18,657 bases of DNA, taken from contig NQJI01000018.1 in NCBI GenBank assembly GCA_002256705.1, positions 1-18,657 on the forward strand. Direction: 5' to 3'. This DNA is from Methylococcaceae bacterium NSM2-1. Its GTDB lineage: Bacteria; Pseudomonadota; Gammaproteobacteria; Methylococcales; Methylomonadaceae. Below, one piece after another: positions 7,040 through 15,904 of the stretch (within the stretch, counting starts at the first letter, position 1; each line of letters opens with the position of its first letter). The notes under the pieces are model-generated. The model searched no databases. It was given only the letters and a program-made list of their open reading frames with translations, and was not told the DNA's origin. The translations under genes and the position numbers were made by a program.

Positions 7040-8431
7040 ATGACTTTCAGCATTACCGAACTTTTTGCCCAACATAGCAGCGATAAATTTGATCTGCACG
7101 AACAGTATCTTAATAACCAAATGGTCAGAATGCTAAAGACCATAGGCTACGACCGTCATTACCAAAGAGCTGTTGGACAATATCTTTATGACCAGGCAGG
7201 TACTGAGTATCTGGATTTGTTGAGCGGTTTTGGTGTATTTGCTATTGGCCGCAACCACCCTATCGTTATCAACGCATTAAAGGAGACTTTAATGCTGGAA
7301 TTGCCGAATCTTGTGCAACTGGACGTTTCCATACTCAGTGGGTTACTGGCTAAAGAACTTCTGAAAACGACTCCGGATAATCTCGACAAGATGTTTTTCT
7401 GCAATTCCGGGACCGAATCGGTAGAAGCCGCTATCAAATTTGCCCGTTATACCACCAAACGTGAAAAAATAGTTTTTTGTGAACACGGTTATCATGGGCT
7501 GACGATGGGCGCGTTATCCTTGAATGGTGAAGAAATTTTCCGTGAAGGTTTTGGCCCGCTACTGCCAGGTTGCAGTCCCATACCTTTTAATGATCTTGAG
7601 GCACTGGAAAATGCTTTAAGCAATAAAGATGTTGCCGCATTTATCGTCGAACCTGTTCAGGGTAAAGGCGTTAATGTACCCGATGATAATTATTTGCCTG
7701 AAGTTGAACGGTTATGTAAAAAATACGGCACTTTGTTTGTCGCTGATGAAGTTCAAACAGGTTTGGGGCGTACCGGAAAATTCTGGGCAATAGATCACTG
7801 GAAGGTTAAACCGGATATGATTTGTATGGCTAAAGCCCTATCTGGCGGTTTTGTTCCCGTAGGTGCTGTGGCTATGACGCATAAAATCATGGATAGCGTT
7901 TTTAATCGTATGGATAGAGCTGTTGTCCACGGTTCAACCTTTGCCAAAAACAATTTGGCGATGGCAGCTGGTCTAGCCACGTTGCACGTTATGGAAGAAG
8001 AAAAACTGGTGGAAAACAGCTTAAAAACAGGCACTGATATTATCAACAGTTTAAATGCGTTGTCTGGAAAATATGAATTCCTGAAAGAAGCGCGCGGCAA
8101 AGGCATGATGATTGCCATCGAATTCAAGTCACCGAAAAGCCTGACGCTGAAAGCGGCCTGGGCAATGCTGGAAGCCGCAAATAAAGGCTTGTTCTGTCAA
8201 ATGATTACCATACCTTTATTTAAAGAACATCACATACTGTCTCAGGTTGCAGGGCACGGCATGAATGTGGTCAAACTGTTGCCGCCATTAAACCTGACGC
8301 AAAAAGATCGCGACCATATAGTCAGTGCATTTGATAAAGTCATTGCAGATACGCATCAAGTACCCGGTTCCATTTGGGATTTGGGCAAGAATCTGGCCAG
8401 TCATGCTTTAAAAAGCAAAAAAAGTCATTGA
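7040..8431 (+). CDS. hpnO: Class III PLP aminotransferase, HpnO-like (aminohopanoid synthesis)
   Basis: A 463-residue fold-type I aminotransferase of class III. Key marks are the FFCNSGTESVEAAIK cofactor-phosphate region, EHGYHGLTMGALSL, the ADEVQTGLGRTG motif with the cofactor aspartate at about residue 236, and MAKALSGG with the Schiff-base lysine at about residue 265. GSTFAKNNLAMAAGLA follows as in ornithine and acetylornithine aminotransferases. In hopanoid producers HpnO is needed for the terminal amine of aminobacteriohopanetriol; methanotrophs make aminotriols to aminopentols. The hopanoid name rests on the neighbours and on the overall style, so ornithine-type aminotransferase is the alternative. 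The ATG at 7040 is preferred over a TTG at 7019 that lies inside a tandem repeat; neither has a good ribosome site. The gene ends 7-10 bp before copC. Confidence 0.78.
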   Translation: MTFSITELFAQHSSDKFDLHEQYLNNQMVRMLKTIGYDRHYQRAVGQYLYDQAGTEYLDLLSGFGVFAIGRNHPIVINALKETLMLELPNLVQLDVSILSGLLAKELLKTTPDNLDKMFFCNSGTESVEAAIKFARYTTKREKIVFCEHGYHGLTMGALSLNGEEIFREGFGPLLPGCSPIPFNDLEALENALSNKDVAAFIVEPVQGKGVNVPDDNYLPEVERLCKKYGTLFVADEVQTGLGRTGKFWAIDHWKVKPDMICMAKALSGGFVPVGAVAMTHKIMDSVFNRMDRAVVHGSTFAKNNLAMAAGLATLHVMEEEKLVENSLKTGTDIINSLNALSGKYEFLKEARGKGMMIAIEFKSPKSLTLKAAWAMLEAANKGLFCQMITIPLFKEHHILSQVAGHGMNVVKLLPPLNLTQKDRDHIVSAFDKVIADTHQVPGSIWDLGKNLASHALKSKKSH

Positions 8432-8441
8432 GGAAGAAATG

Positions 8442-8798
8442 ATGAAAAAGCTGGTTCAGTTAATCCTGTTATTGCTGTCTTTGGGTCAGACAACGCTGGT
8501 TTCGGCTCACGCGGTTGTCACTGATTATTCATTAAAAATTGCGCCTATTCATGCTAATCAACCAGACAAAGTAGAGCTTACTTTTAATTCCCAAATTGAG
8601 CTGGGCTTATCGCAAATATTTTTAGTGCGTAAAGGCGATAAACATGAATTATTACAAGCAGAAAACGGCAATAAGCAGGGGCAGATCATTATCCATATTC
8701 CAGCATTGGAATCAGGTGATTATGCCCTCAGATTTAAAGTCTTCGCTGCTGATGGTCATTTGACTGAAGACGTTATTCATTTTTCAGTATCTCAATAG
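8442..8798 (+). CDS. copC: CopC family periplasmic copper-binding protein
   Basis: A 118-residue secreted protein. The signal peptide (basic start, poly-leucine core) ends at VSA, so the mature protein begins with histidine at residue 23. An N-terminal histidine is the classical Cu(II) ligand of CopC. The second copper site shows as the ADGH motif near the C-terminus, where the Asp and His are ligands. The rest fits the small beta-barrel of the YobA/CopC domain (KVELTFNSQIE, GDYALRFKVFAADGHLTE). It probably hands copper to the membrane protein CopD, the next gene, 8 bp downstream. A GAGGA site lies 7 nt before the ATG at 8442; the ATG at 8439 is too close to it but possible. It is co-directional with hpnO and follows it closely. 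Confidence 0.9.
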   Translation: MKKLVQLILLLLSLGQTTLVSAHAVVTDYSLKIAPIHANQPDKVELTFNSQIELGLSQIFLVRKGDKHELLQAENGNKQGQIIIHIPALESGDYALRFKVFAADGHLTEDVIHFSVSQ

Positions 8799-8806
8799 GA
8801 CACGCA

Positions 8807-10471
8807 ATGGCGGGTATAGCTGATTTTCTCGATTCCTTGATAGGCGGGTTTGATCTGATTTGTTATTCATTAACAATCGGCGGTCTGTTTTGGGGTCTTT
8901 TTGTTTTACGTCCTTGGAATAATCAGGACGGATACAATGATGTATTGCTGCAAAAAACTATAACTCTTATCTACAAAGGCGGTTTTTTACTGGCTGCTGC
9001 GCAACTTTTTAAAATAATTCTTAAAATCTGGTTGATGACGGCAGTACTTGAACGCTGGCCATTTCCTGAATTCGCCGACACTACTCAATTCATTGGCGGT
9101 ATCGTGCGCACAATACTGACCCTGTTTTTAGCAGGATACTGCTATCAGTATCTGAGTAAAAACCCTTTTTCCAGGGCGCACTGGACAACTGCCGTTGTTG
9201 TGGCCTTACCCATGATCATTTCAGGTGCATGGCTAGTGCATGCGGCGGGACGTTTTGAAAATCAGTTAATACTAATGTCCCTGACAGTTATTCACCAATT
9301 GGCTGCAGCTGCCTGGATCGGCGGCATATTTCAGCTGGTCAATCTTTGGCTTTTGCGTCAAAGCAAACAGGTTACAGCCGATTTATGGCCTTTAATGCTA
9401 CGCCGATTCTCCAAATTTGGCGTAGCTTCAGTCGCCATGATTCTGATTTCGGGTTTGCCTATTGCCTTGCAATACATTGATTCATTGAATGGTCTGATCG
9501 GGACAGGCTATGGCAATTTATTAATGGTAAAAATAACACTATTGGCTATTGCCCTGGGTTTTGCCTGGTTGAATAAAAGTGCAGTGCTGGAATACGGTAT
9601 TACCGGCAACCATTATGCGCTAAACAACCGCGTCCCGTATTACATTGAAGCGGAAACTTTTGTCTTAATCACCTTATTATTTACCGCTGCCAGTCTGGCT
9701 TCGCAACCTCCGGCGATTGATATTCCGACACTGACAGCGAGCTGGCAGGAAGTGATAAACACCTTTAGCCCACAAATCCCGCAAACCAGCTCTCCTAGCC
9801 ATACAGCACTGATAGCCGGTGAACCGGGCCGTGTCGCAATTATAGATCAAGTGCCTTCAATAGCGGCGACCGAATGGTCAAACTATAATCATAACATCGC
9901 GGGTATTTTTCTGACCGTGATGAGTTTCTTTGCCATGCTTTCTTATATAAAGCATTTACCGTCCGCATTTTCAGTTTTCGATAAATATTTGCCGTTAACC
10001 CGATATTGGCCATTGGGCTTTGTCGGTCTGGGTATTTTTCTGTTTTTCCGTAGTGATGCTGAAACCTGGCCATTGGGGCCGATTGGCTTTTGGGAAAGCA
10101 CCTTTAATAACGGTGAAGTCTTACAGCACAGGATTGCGACTTTGCTGGTTTTTGTTCTTGGCATTATTGAACTGAGTGCCAGAATGACCAAAAACCCCGA
10201 TAGCAAGCTACCCTTCGTATTTCCCCTGTTGGCAGCTTTCGGCGGTTTAATGTTGCTCACGCATTCACATGTCGGCTTTCAAGCCAAAAGTGCATTTCTT
10301 ATCCAGGTTGGGCACACCACAATGGGTATTTTTTCTCTCATTCTGGCGTGCGGTCGCTGGCTGGAATTAAAACTGGACAGACCGGGTAAAGAAATTGCCG
10401 GTTTTATTTCTGTTGCCGCCTTGTTTCAGATTGGCATCATTCTGATGTTCTATCGCGAGCCCCTGTATTAA
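8807..10471 (+). CDS. copD: CopD family copper-transport membrane protein, long form
   Basis: A 554-residue, very hydrophobic inner-membrane protein with a dozen or so likely membrane segments. The first 300 residues form a CopD domain, marked by [39 protein letters not shown] and [21 protein letters not shown] loop of about 60 residues leads to a second membrane part (about 360-554) with conserved histidines in [22 protein letters not shown] and VGHTTMG, as in long CopD proteins. With CopC it is thought to move copper across the inner membrane. The ATG has an AGGA site 6 nt upstream. Copper supply matters to methanotrophs for particulate methane monooxygenase; a link of this copy to that need, or to hopanoid-rich membranes, is inference. 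It is followed by dxs after 1 bp. Confidence 0.88.
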   Translation: MAGIADFLDSLIGGFDLICYSLTIGGLFWGLFVLRPWNNQDGYNDVLLQKTITLIYKGGFLLAAAQLFKIILKIWLMTAVLERWPFPEFADTTQFIGGIVRTILTLFLAGYCYQYLSKNPFSRAHWTTAVVVALPMIISGAWLVHAAGRFENQLILMSLTVIHQLAAAAWIGGIFQLVNLWLLRQSKQVTADLWPLMLRRFSKFGVASVAMILISGLPIALQYIDSLNGLIGTGYGNLLMVKITLLAIALGFAWLNKSAVLEYGITGNHYALNNRVPYYIEAETFVLITLLFTAASLASQPPAIDIPTLTASWQEVINTFSPQIPQTSSPSHTALIAGEPGRVAIIDQVPSIAATEWSNYNHNIAGIFLTVMSFFAMLSYIKHLPSAFSVFDKYLPLTRYWPLGFVGLGIFLFFRSDAETWPLGPIGFWESTFNNGEVLQHRIATLLVFVLGIIELSARMTKNPDSKLPFVFPLLAAFGGLMLLTHSHVGFQAKSAFLIQVGHTTMGIFSLILACGRWLELKLDRPGKEIAGFISVAALFQIGIILMFYREPLY

Positions 10472-10472
10472 T

Positions 10473-12279
10473 ATGAACACATTACCTGATTATCCGCTGC
10501 TAAACCAGATCAACAGCCCCGCCGATGTCCGCAAGCTCAACAAAGCCCAGCTAAAACCGTTGGCGAAAGAGCTGCGCGAGTATTTAACACATACCGTGAG
10601 TATTTCCGGGGGGCATTTTTCGGCGGGATTAGGTACGGTCGAGCTAACCGTAGCCTTGCATTATGTGTTTGATACGCCGTCCGACCAGTTGGTTTGGGAT
10701 GTCGGGCATCAGGCCTATCCACACAAGATTCTGACCGGTCGCAAAGAGCGGATGACTACTATTCGTACCCGGGGTGGCGTATCGGCGTTTCCTAGCCGGG
10801 CAGAGAGCGAATACGACGCCTTTGGCGTCGGCCATTCCAGCACCTCAATCAGTGCTGCGTTGGGAATGGCGATAGCCTCGGAACTGAAAGGTGAAGACAA
10901 GCAGATGGTAGCCATTATCGGTGATGGCAGTATTACCGGTGGTATGGCTTACGAGGCCATGAATCATGCGGGAGCCATTGATGCCAATCTGTTGGTGATA
11001 TTGAACGATAACGACATGTCGATTTCACCGCCGGTCGGGGCGATGAATAACTATCTGACCAAGATATTATCCAGCAAATTTTATTCTTCGATGCGCGAAG
11101 AAAGCAAGAAAGCCTTGAGTAAAATGCCCAGTGTCTGGGAGCTGGCGCGTAGAACCGAAGAACACATGAAAGGCATGATTGTGCCGGGCACGTTATTTGA
11201 AGAACTCGGTTTTAACTATATCGGCCCGATTGATGGCCATGACCTGGATATGCTGGTGCCGACGCTGGAAAATCTTAAAGCTATCTCCGGTCCGCGCTTT
11301 TTGCACATCGTCACCAAAAAAGGAAAAGGTTACCCGCCTGCCGAGAAAGACCCGCTGGCATACCATGGCGTGCCAGCGTTTGATCCGAGCAAGGATTCAT
11401 TACCCAAGTCAGCACCGTCACCGCATCCGACCTACACCGAAGTATTTGGTAACTGGTTGTGCGACATGGCGGCACAGGACGAACGCCTGCTGGGCATTAC
11501 CCCGGCCATGCGTGAAGGCTCCGGTCTGGTGAAGTTTTCCGAACAGTATCCCAAACGCTATTTTGATGTCGCCATTGCCGAACAGCACGCGGTAACACTG
11601 GCCGCGGGTCAAGCCTGTCAGGGCGCAAAACCGGTTGTAGCTACAAAATCTGGATGTCCTGTTTGCATTGGACAGGGCCGGTTTAGTGGGTCCTGACGGC
11701 CCTACCCATGCCGGCAGTTTTGATTACAGTTATATGCGCTGTATTCCCAATATGTTGATTATGGCGCCTGCCGATGAAAACGAATGCCGGCAAATGCTAT
11801 ATACCGGCTATCTGCATGAAGGTCCGGCTTCCGTGCGTTATCCGCGCGGCAAAGGCCCCGGCGTTGCCGTAGAGAAAGCCATGACCGCGTTGCCACTGGG
11901 CAAAGCCGAGATTCGACATCAAGGCAACCGTATAGCTATTTTAGCCTGGGGCAGCATGGTGACGCCGGCATTGGCAGCGGGCAAGCATTTAGGCGCGACC
12001 CTAGTGAACATGCGCTTTGTCAAACCAATAGATGAGCAACTGATTCTGGAACTGGCGAAAAGTCATGAGGTGTTTATCACCGTGGAAGAAAACGTCATTT
12101 CCGGTGGAGCAGGCAGTGCGGTGAATGACTTCCTGCAAGCACAACGCATACTCATGCCCGTATTAAACATAGGTCTGCCTGACAGCTTTGTTGAGCAAGG
12201 CACGCGTGAGGAACTGCTGGCTTTGTGCGGGCTGGATGCTCAGGGAATTATTGCTCAGGCTGAGAAGTTCTGCGCATAA
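10473..12279 (+). pseudogene. dxs: 1-deoxy-D-xylulose-5-phosphate synthase, frameshifted by an internal deletion
   Basis: The gene would code for the TPP enzyme that joins pyruvate and glyceraldehyde 3-phosphate, the first step of the MEP isoprenoid route. The first frame is intact for 390 residues: the TPP motif GDGS at 150-153 through LNDN at 177-180, and IAEQHAV with the catalytic glutamate at 370, the same number as in E. coli. After GAKPVVA (residue 390) the frame goes wrong and stops at 11696. The true sequence resumes in another frame at 11641 ([20 protein letters not shown]) and continues 212 residues to the stop at 12279. Compared with the family, residues matching 391-408 of E. coli (IYSTFLQRAYDQ and following) are absent, a loss of about 56 nt. 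Known active-site positions Tyr392 and Arg398 would be gone, so even a frame correction would not restore a normal enzyme. A working copy elsewhere is likely, or the assembly is wrong here. Confidence 0.9.
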
Positions 12280-12623
12280 AGGTGATTTAAAAGAAAATAT
12301 ACTCCTGTGGGAGCGGCTTTGGCCACTCCTGCACATGGAAAATAAGGGTTCTATGTGTGAAGCAGAGAGGGTAACTCCCACGCCTGAAAAGACTTTCCTT
12401 CCGTTTGCCTCTTTCTGCATAGCGTAAATACGCTCTGGATTATAAGGGATCATTCGCCTGGTTTTTGATTCGAATAACATTCCTGCCAGCTCTACAATTT
12501 CTGTATATAACTCGCTTAGAGCGATTCACATTTTCAAGTCTCCTGCTTTGCCGGAGACCATATGACAAAAAACCTGAAAGTCGAGTATTAATAAACTCTG
12601 CAAACCTGGGGATACGAAATAGA
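12280..12623. other. Spacer between convergent dxs and ferredoxin genes
   Basis: About 345 bp between two convergent genes. It holds a REP-like palindrome (listed separately) and a small 6-bp hairpin at 12538-12558 without a T run. On the minus strand one frame reads as protein-like sequence from about 12600 to 12370, including a stretch with AGMLFESKTRRMIPYNPER near 12450-12490, interrupted by one TGA at about 12525. It has no ribosome site and I recognise no family. It may be a remnant or chance. No proper terminator is seen for either gene. Confidence 0.45.
12306..12333. repeat. REP-like palindrome downstream of dxs
   Basis: The core GGAGCGGCTTTGGCCACTCC forms a hairpin: outer arms of 8-9 pairs including two G-T wobbles, one C-A mismatch, and an inner GGC/GCC with a TTTG loop. 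The word TGTGGGAGCGGCTT is close to known REP elements of gammaproteobacteria, from memory of such repeats. There is no T run, so it is not a plain terminator. Only one copy is in this window. Confidence 0.5.
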
Positions 12624-13361
<738 letters not shown>

Positions 13362-13384
13362 TTATAGTTTTCAAAAAGTTGGTA

Positions 13385-13395
13385 ATTTTATACCA
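13385..13395 (-). promoter_or_regulatory. Extended -10 promoter for coaD-fdx
   Basis: On the minus strand the sequence TGGTATAAAAT holds a TGN extension directly before TATAAA. The expected transcript start is near 13380, about 20 nt before the coaD ATG. No good -35 is seen, which fits an extended -10 type. Confidence 0.4.
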
Positions 13396-13864
13396 AGGCA
13401 CTGGTTTAACATACTCATTTAGCTAAAATTGCTGGTGCAAAATACTAGTGTTCGCCAAAATTACTATATTATCCTGACTCTCTTGCGCTATGTGATTGCG
13501 TGTTGCATATCATGGAGGGTTAAGCGATCCAGTAGTATGATGAGTGCGCTCCATACGCCTTTCGGCCGGTAGGCATGGATGCATCCGGTCTCTGACGTCA
13601 ACGCAGACAGCAAGCAACGGGGTTCGGTTTCCAGATTCATTTCCTTGACAATCATTCTGGGGTTTTTCGATTAATACGGGAGACGTTATGTTAATTTCAA
13701 TTTATCCTAAGGTTATTGCTTAAATTGGTGAATTCTTCATAATTGGGTTTTGGACATGCGTTAAGAGAAATCTGAGACTGAATCTGTAAAAATCAGTAGC
13801 TGTTTTACAATGGAGTGTGAGAAGGTATAATTTATTTACTATAAAGAGATATTCAATTCAAATA
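13396..13864. other. Spacer between coaD promoter and the VOC gene, with a possible small gene
   Basis: About 470 bp between divergent genes. Apart from a 55-residue frame on the minus strand (listed separately), I find no gene, RNA or terminator. The DNA between 13500 and 13660 is richer in G and C than its flanks. The VOC gene may have a longer form starting at a GTG at 13817, within this stretch. Confidence 0.5.
13488..13655 (-). CDS. Small hypothetical protein or remnant, 55 residues
   Basis: An open frame from ATG 13655 (second ATG at 13640) to a TAG at 13488. It reads like real protein: mixed charged residues, then GCIHAYRPKGVWSALIILLD and a helical end TLHDMQHAIT. It is not a shadow of another gene, since nothing else lies here. 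I do not recognise the family. AAGGA lies directly before the second ATG, too close for a normal ribosome site, and none precedes the first, so it may be the tail of a decayed gene or a piece of a repeat. It sits upstream of coaD on the same strand. Confidence 0.3.
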   Translation of the reverse strand: MIVKEMNLETEPRCLLSALTSETGCIHAYRPKGVWSALIILLDRLTLHDMQHAIT

Positions 13865-14239
13865 ATGTTAACGAACATATATTCCCTGAATCATGCCAGT
13901 CTAATTGTTGCCAATTTAGACATATCGTTAAAGTTTTACCGTGAAATATTGGGTTTACAGCAAGTCGATCGGCCAGATTTGGGTTTCCCGGGCGCATGGT
14001 TCCAACTGGGTGATCAGCAAATTCATTTACTGGAACTGGAAAATCCAGACCCAATAACGGGGCGTCCTGAACATGGGGGACGGGATCGTCATGTTGCCCT
14101 AAATGCGATTTCGCTCACACCTCTTCAAGATATTTTGAATAAGGCAGGTATTGTTTATACCATGAGCAAATCTGGGCGTAGAGCGCTTTTTTGCCGAGAT
14201 CCAGACGGGAATGCGATAGAAATTATTGAACGGATATAA
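13865..14239 (+). CDS. VOC (glyoxalase/bleomycin-resistance fold) family protein
   Basis: A 124-residue single-domain VOC protein, two beta-alpha-beta-beta-beta modules. Likely metal ligands are the histidine in LNHASLIV near the N-terminus, the glutamate in HLLELENPD, the histidine in RDRHVALN and the last glutamate in GNAIEIIE, the usual His-Glu-His-Glu set. SLKFYREILGL and CRDPDGNAIEI are family-typical. Such proteins include lactoylglutathione lyases, dioxygenases and fosfomycin-resistance enzymes; the substrate cannot be told from sequence. I prefer the ATG at 13865 because VOC proteins normally start a few residues before this histidine; a GTG at 13817 would add 16 residues with no similarity. 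Followed by a probable terminator. Confidence 0.85.
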   Translation: MLTNIYSLNHASLIVANLDISLKFYREILGLQQVDRPDLGFPGAWFQLGDQQIHLLELENPDPITGRPEHGGRDRHVALNAISLTPLQDILNKAGIVYTMSKSGRRALFCRDPDGNAIEIIERI

Positions 14240-14243
14240 TTTT

Positions 14244-14268
14244 GATTGGCTGCTGTCCGATTTTTTTT
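14244..14268 (+). terminator. Probable intrinsic terminator of the VOC gene
   Basis: GATTGG and CCGATT pair (with G-T wobbles) around a 7-nt loop, and the stem runs into an uninterrupted run of eight T. It starts 5 bp after the VOC stop codon. The stem is short, so efficiency may be modest. Confidence 0.5.
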
Positions 14269-14807
14269 GTAGTCACCATTCATTAAAAAGTAAATGTAAA
14301 AGCTATATTTACTATGATGGATTTTGCAGTTTGTTAAGCACACTTTTTCCTATAAAGTTTGCAAAGTCTTCAATATTTTAATGAAAAATTACCCCGATGC
14401 CACATTTAATCTAAAAACCGAATGGATGAAGCAGTTTGCAGGCCGTTCATGCTGCTTTACATCAGCATGAACGAGCTGCCAATCGTTATAAATACGGAAT
14501 TTAGGTTTAGCCAACAGCCAAAGTTGAACGGCGGGTTATGTAAATAGGGCACCTTGCAATACGCTTGGTCTGTTTAGATAAACTTAAAATTTCTGTCCAC
14601 CTCAGAGACACAGATAGCACGGGGGAAAAATGTTCAGGTTGGGAAAAAACTTTTTATCCATCGGCTCTGTGTTAGGTGAATCCTATTACGTTCATTCTAT
14701 TTAAACCAGCGTCTCCGTGGCGGGTAACTGCTCTGTCAAGGATGAACGAGCAAGCCACGACGCAGAATAACTGCAGCTTACAGGATGGATGTCTTGTTGT
14801 TCGTCAC
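14269..14807. other. Spacer with hairpin and degenerate repeat, no gene seen
   Basis: About 540 bp without a convincing gene on either strand. It holds a perfect 11-bp hairpin (listed separately) and a segment at about 14601-14720 with CTCAGAGACACAGA, then GGCTCTGTGT and GTCTCCGTGG, which looks like a worn copy of an inverted repeat. An 18-bp word at 14572-14589 recurs with one change at 15331-15348 (GTTTAAATAAACTTAAAA). Confidence 0.45.
14444..14473. repeat. Perfect 11-bp hairpin in spacer
   Basis: CGTTCATGCTG and its exact reverse complement CAGCATGAACG flank an 8-nt loop. No T run follows on either strand, so it is not a normal terminator. It may be part of a repeat element. Confidence 0.6.
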
Positions 14808-15085
14808 TCAGTCATAGGAATAATGTTTCTTCAACGCTTTTTTTACTTCCCAGGTGCAAGATAAACTGGCGGGGAAAATAGTAAGTCGCCCGCACCAAAA
14901 TGTACTGGCTTGCAGCCGCTATCGGGAGTTATTTCGCACTCACCTTCGAATACATAGGCTGTTTCCTGATCATCAAAAGTAAAAGGAAACACTGATACTT
15001 CTTTCGACCATGTCGGCCATTTTGAGACACCCAGTTCACTTAAACGGGTCGCATCGGGGTTATGTTCAATAATTAAGCTAATCAT
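14808..15085 (-). pseudogene. DUF861-type cupin protein, frameshifted near the C-terminus
   Basis: The frame from ATG 15085 reads as a small cupin of the DUF861 (ureidoglycine aminohydrolase-like) group: WPTWSKEVSVFPFTFDDQETAYVFEGECEITP and VHFGAGDLLF. Past that point it runs into SPPVYLAPGK and stops at 14843, unlike the family. Dropping one base in the tract TTTTCCCC (minus strand, about 14871-14878) restores the expected end: FPASLSCTWEVKKALKKHYS followed by two residues and a stop at 14808. The full protein would be about 91 residues, the usual length. An AGGG site 8 nt before the ATG shows a proper start. The function of these single-domain cupins is mostly unknown. Either the gene is newly dead or one base is wrong in this short homopolymer pair. 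Confidence 0.85.
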
Positions 15086-15421
15086 ACTTTAACCCTTTTA
15101 TGACACAACCCCGCAAACGAGGGTATACATTAATGAGTAGAGGGCTGTAGAGAAGATCAGGTCCGTAGTTTGGAATCCTGTTCCCGAGCTGCATGGTAAA
15201 CTGTTTCAACATCACCTTCCAGTTCTTTGTCAGTAATTTTTATCATGCATTTAATAACAAATGTGGGAGCTTCTGATTTAAAGAATACCTGTGACTATTT
15301 AACAAGCCTGCGCAGGTGTTGTACCATAACGTTTAAATAAACTTAAAACACCTGAATATTTGTTTTTTTTATATCAAAAGAAACAGAATCACACAATCTT
15401 TACAAATAACCGGAGAAATAA
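15086..15421. other. Divergent spacer between cupin and flavin reductase genes
   Basis: About 335 bp containing the promoters for the cupin (minus) and flavin reductase (plus) genes. A short protein-like frame on the minus strand is listed separately. A run of eight T at about 15363-15370 followed by an AT-rich stretch lies near the flavin reductase start; no clear promoter pair could be assigned. Confidence 0.45.
15157..15327 (-). pseudogene. Short protein-like frame interrupted by one amber stop
   Basis: From ATG 15327 the frame gives MVQHLRRLVK, a TAG at 15295-15297, and then continues without interruption as SQVFFKSEAPTFVIKCM, reaching a TGA at 15157. The end reads KELEGDVETVYHAAREQDSK plus a few residues, strongly helical and charged. 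An internal ATG at 15246 would give 29 residues alone. I recognise no family and see no ribosome site. A one-base change of TAG to a Glu, Gln or Lys codon would give one 56-residue protein. It could be a small cupin-linked gene that has decayed, or chance. Confidence 0.3.
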
Positions 15422-15904
15422 ATGACTGTTAGTGTTGATGATTTTAAAAAGGCGCTGCAAATGTGGGCCAGTGGTGTAACTGTGGTTACGACACAGTCTG
15501 AGAAATTCGGCGTTCAGGGCATGACAGTAACAGCATTTACCAGCGTTTCAGTCGATCCACCGCAAATACTGGTTTGTATTAACGACTCTGCGGACACTAA
15601 GGTAGGTATTCATGAAAGTCAGTATTTTGCTGTCAATGTTTTAAACTCGGATCAACAAGACCTTTCCAATCAATTTGCAGGCGGCAGTAGCCAGCAACAG
15701 CGCTTTGAAAATACGGACTGGAAAGCGGGCATTACCGGAGCGCCTATTCTGAACGACAGTCTCATGTCCCTGGATTGCAAAGTCGTTGAAAAAGTGCTCG
15801 CAGGCACCCATTGGATCATCATAGGTGAAGTACAAGAGTGCGTGTGCCGTTCGGGAGAACCACTCTTGTATTATCGCGGCGAATATCGGCAACTTGCCAG
15901 TTAG
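15422..15904 (+). CDS. Flavin reductase-domain protein (HpaC-like)
   Basis: A 160-residue protein of the flavin reductase-like, FMN-binding split-barrel family. Visible marks are MWASGVTVVTTQ near the N-terminus, GMTVTAFTSVSVDPPQILVC (the flavin-binding core), FAVNVLNSDQQDLSNQFAG, and the C-terminal HWIIIGEVQECV and EPLLYYRGEY. Members reduce free FMN or FAD with NAD(P)H, often to feed a two-component monooxygenase, or bind flavin as oxidoreductases. No partner oxygenase is in the window, so the role is open. A GGAG site lies 6-7 nt before the ATG. It converges with the large channel gene, with about 100 bp and no clear terminator between them. Confidence 0.9.
   Translation: MTVSVDDFKKALQMWASGVTVVTTQSEKFGVQGMTVTAFTSVSVDPPQILVCINDSADTKVGIHESQYFAVNVLNSDQQDLSNQFAGGSSQQQRFENTDWKAGITGAPILNDSLMSLDCKVVEKVLAGTHWIIIGEVQECVCRSGEPLLYYRGEYRQLAS

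Noticed and set aside
12163..12480. 105-codon minus-strand frame over the dxs end
   Set aside because: Half of it is antisense to dxs and part is the REP-like hairpin; only the first 40 codons look protein-like and they lack a ribosome site.
12538..12558. GTCTCC/GGAGAC hairpin between dxs and fdx as a terminator
   Set aside because: Only 6 bp with a 9-nt loop and no T run on either strand.
14572..14589. 18-bp word repeated with one change at 15331-15348
   Set aside because: The word is almost only A and T and the flanks do not align, so chance is likely; not an attachment site.
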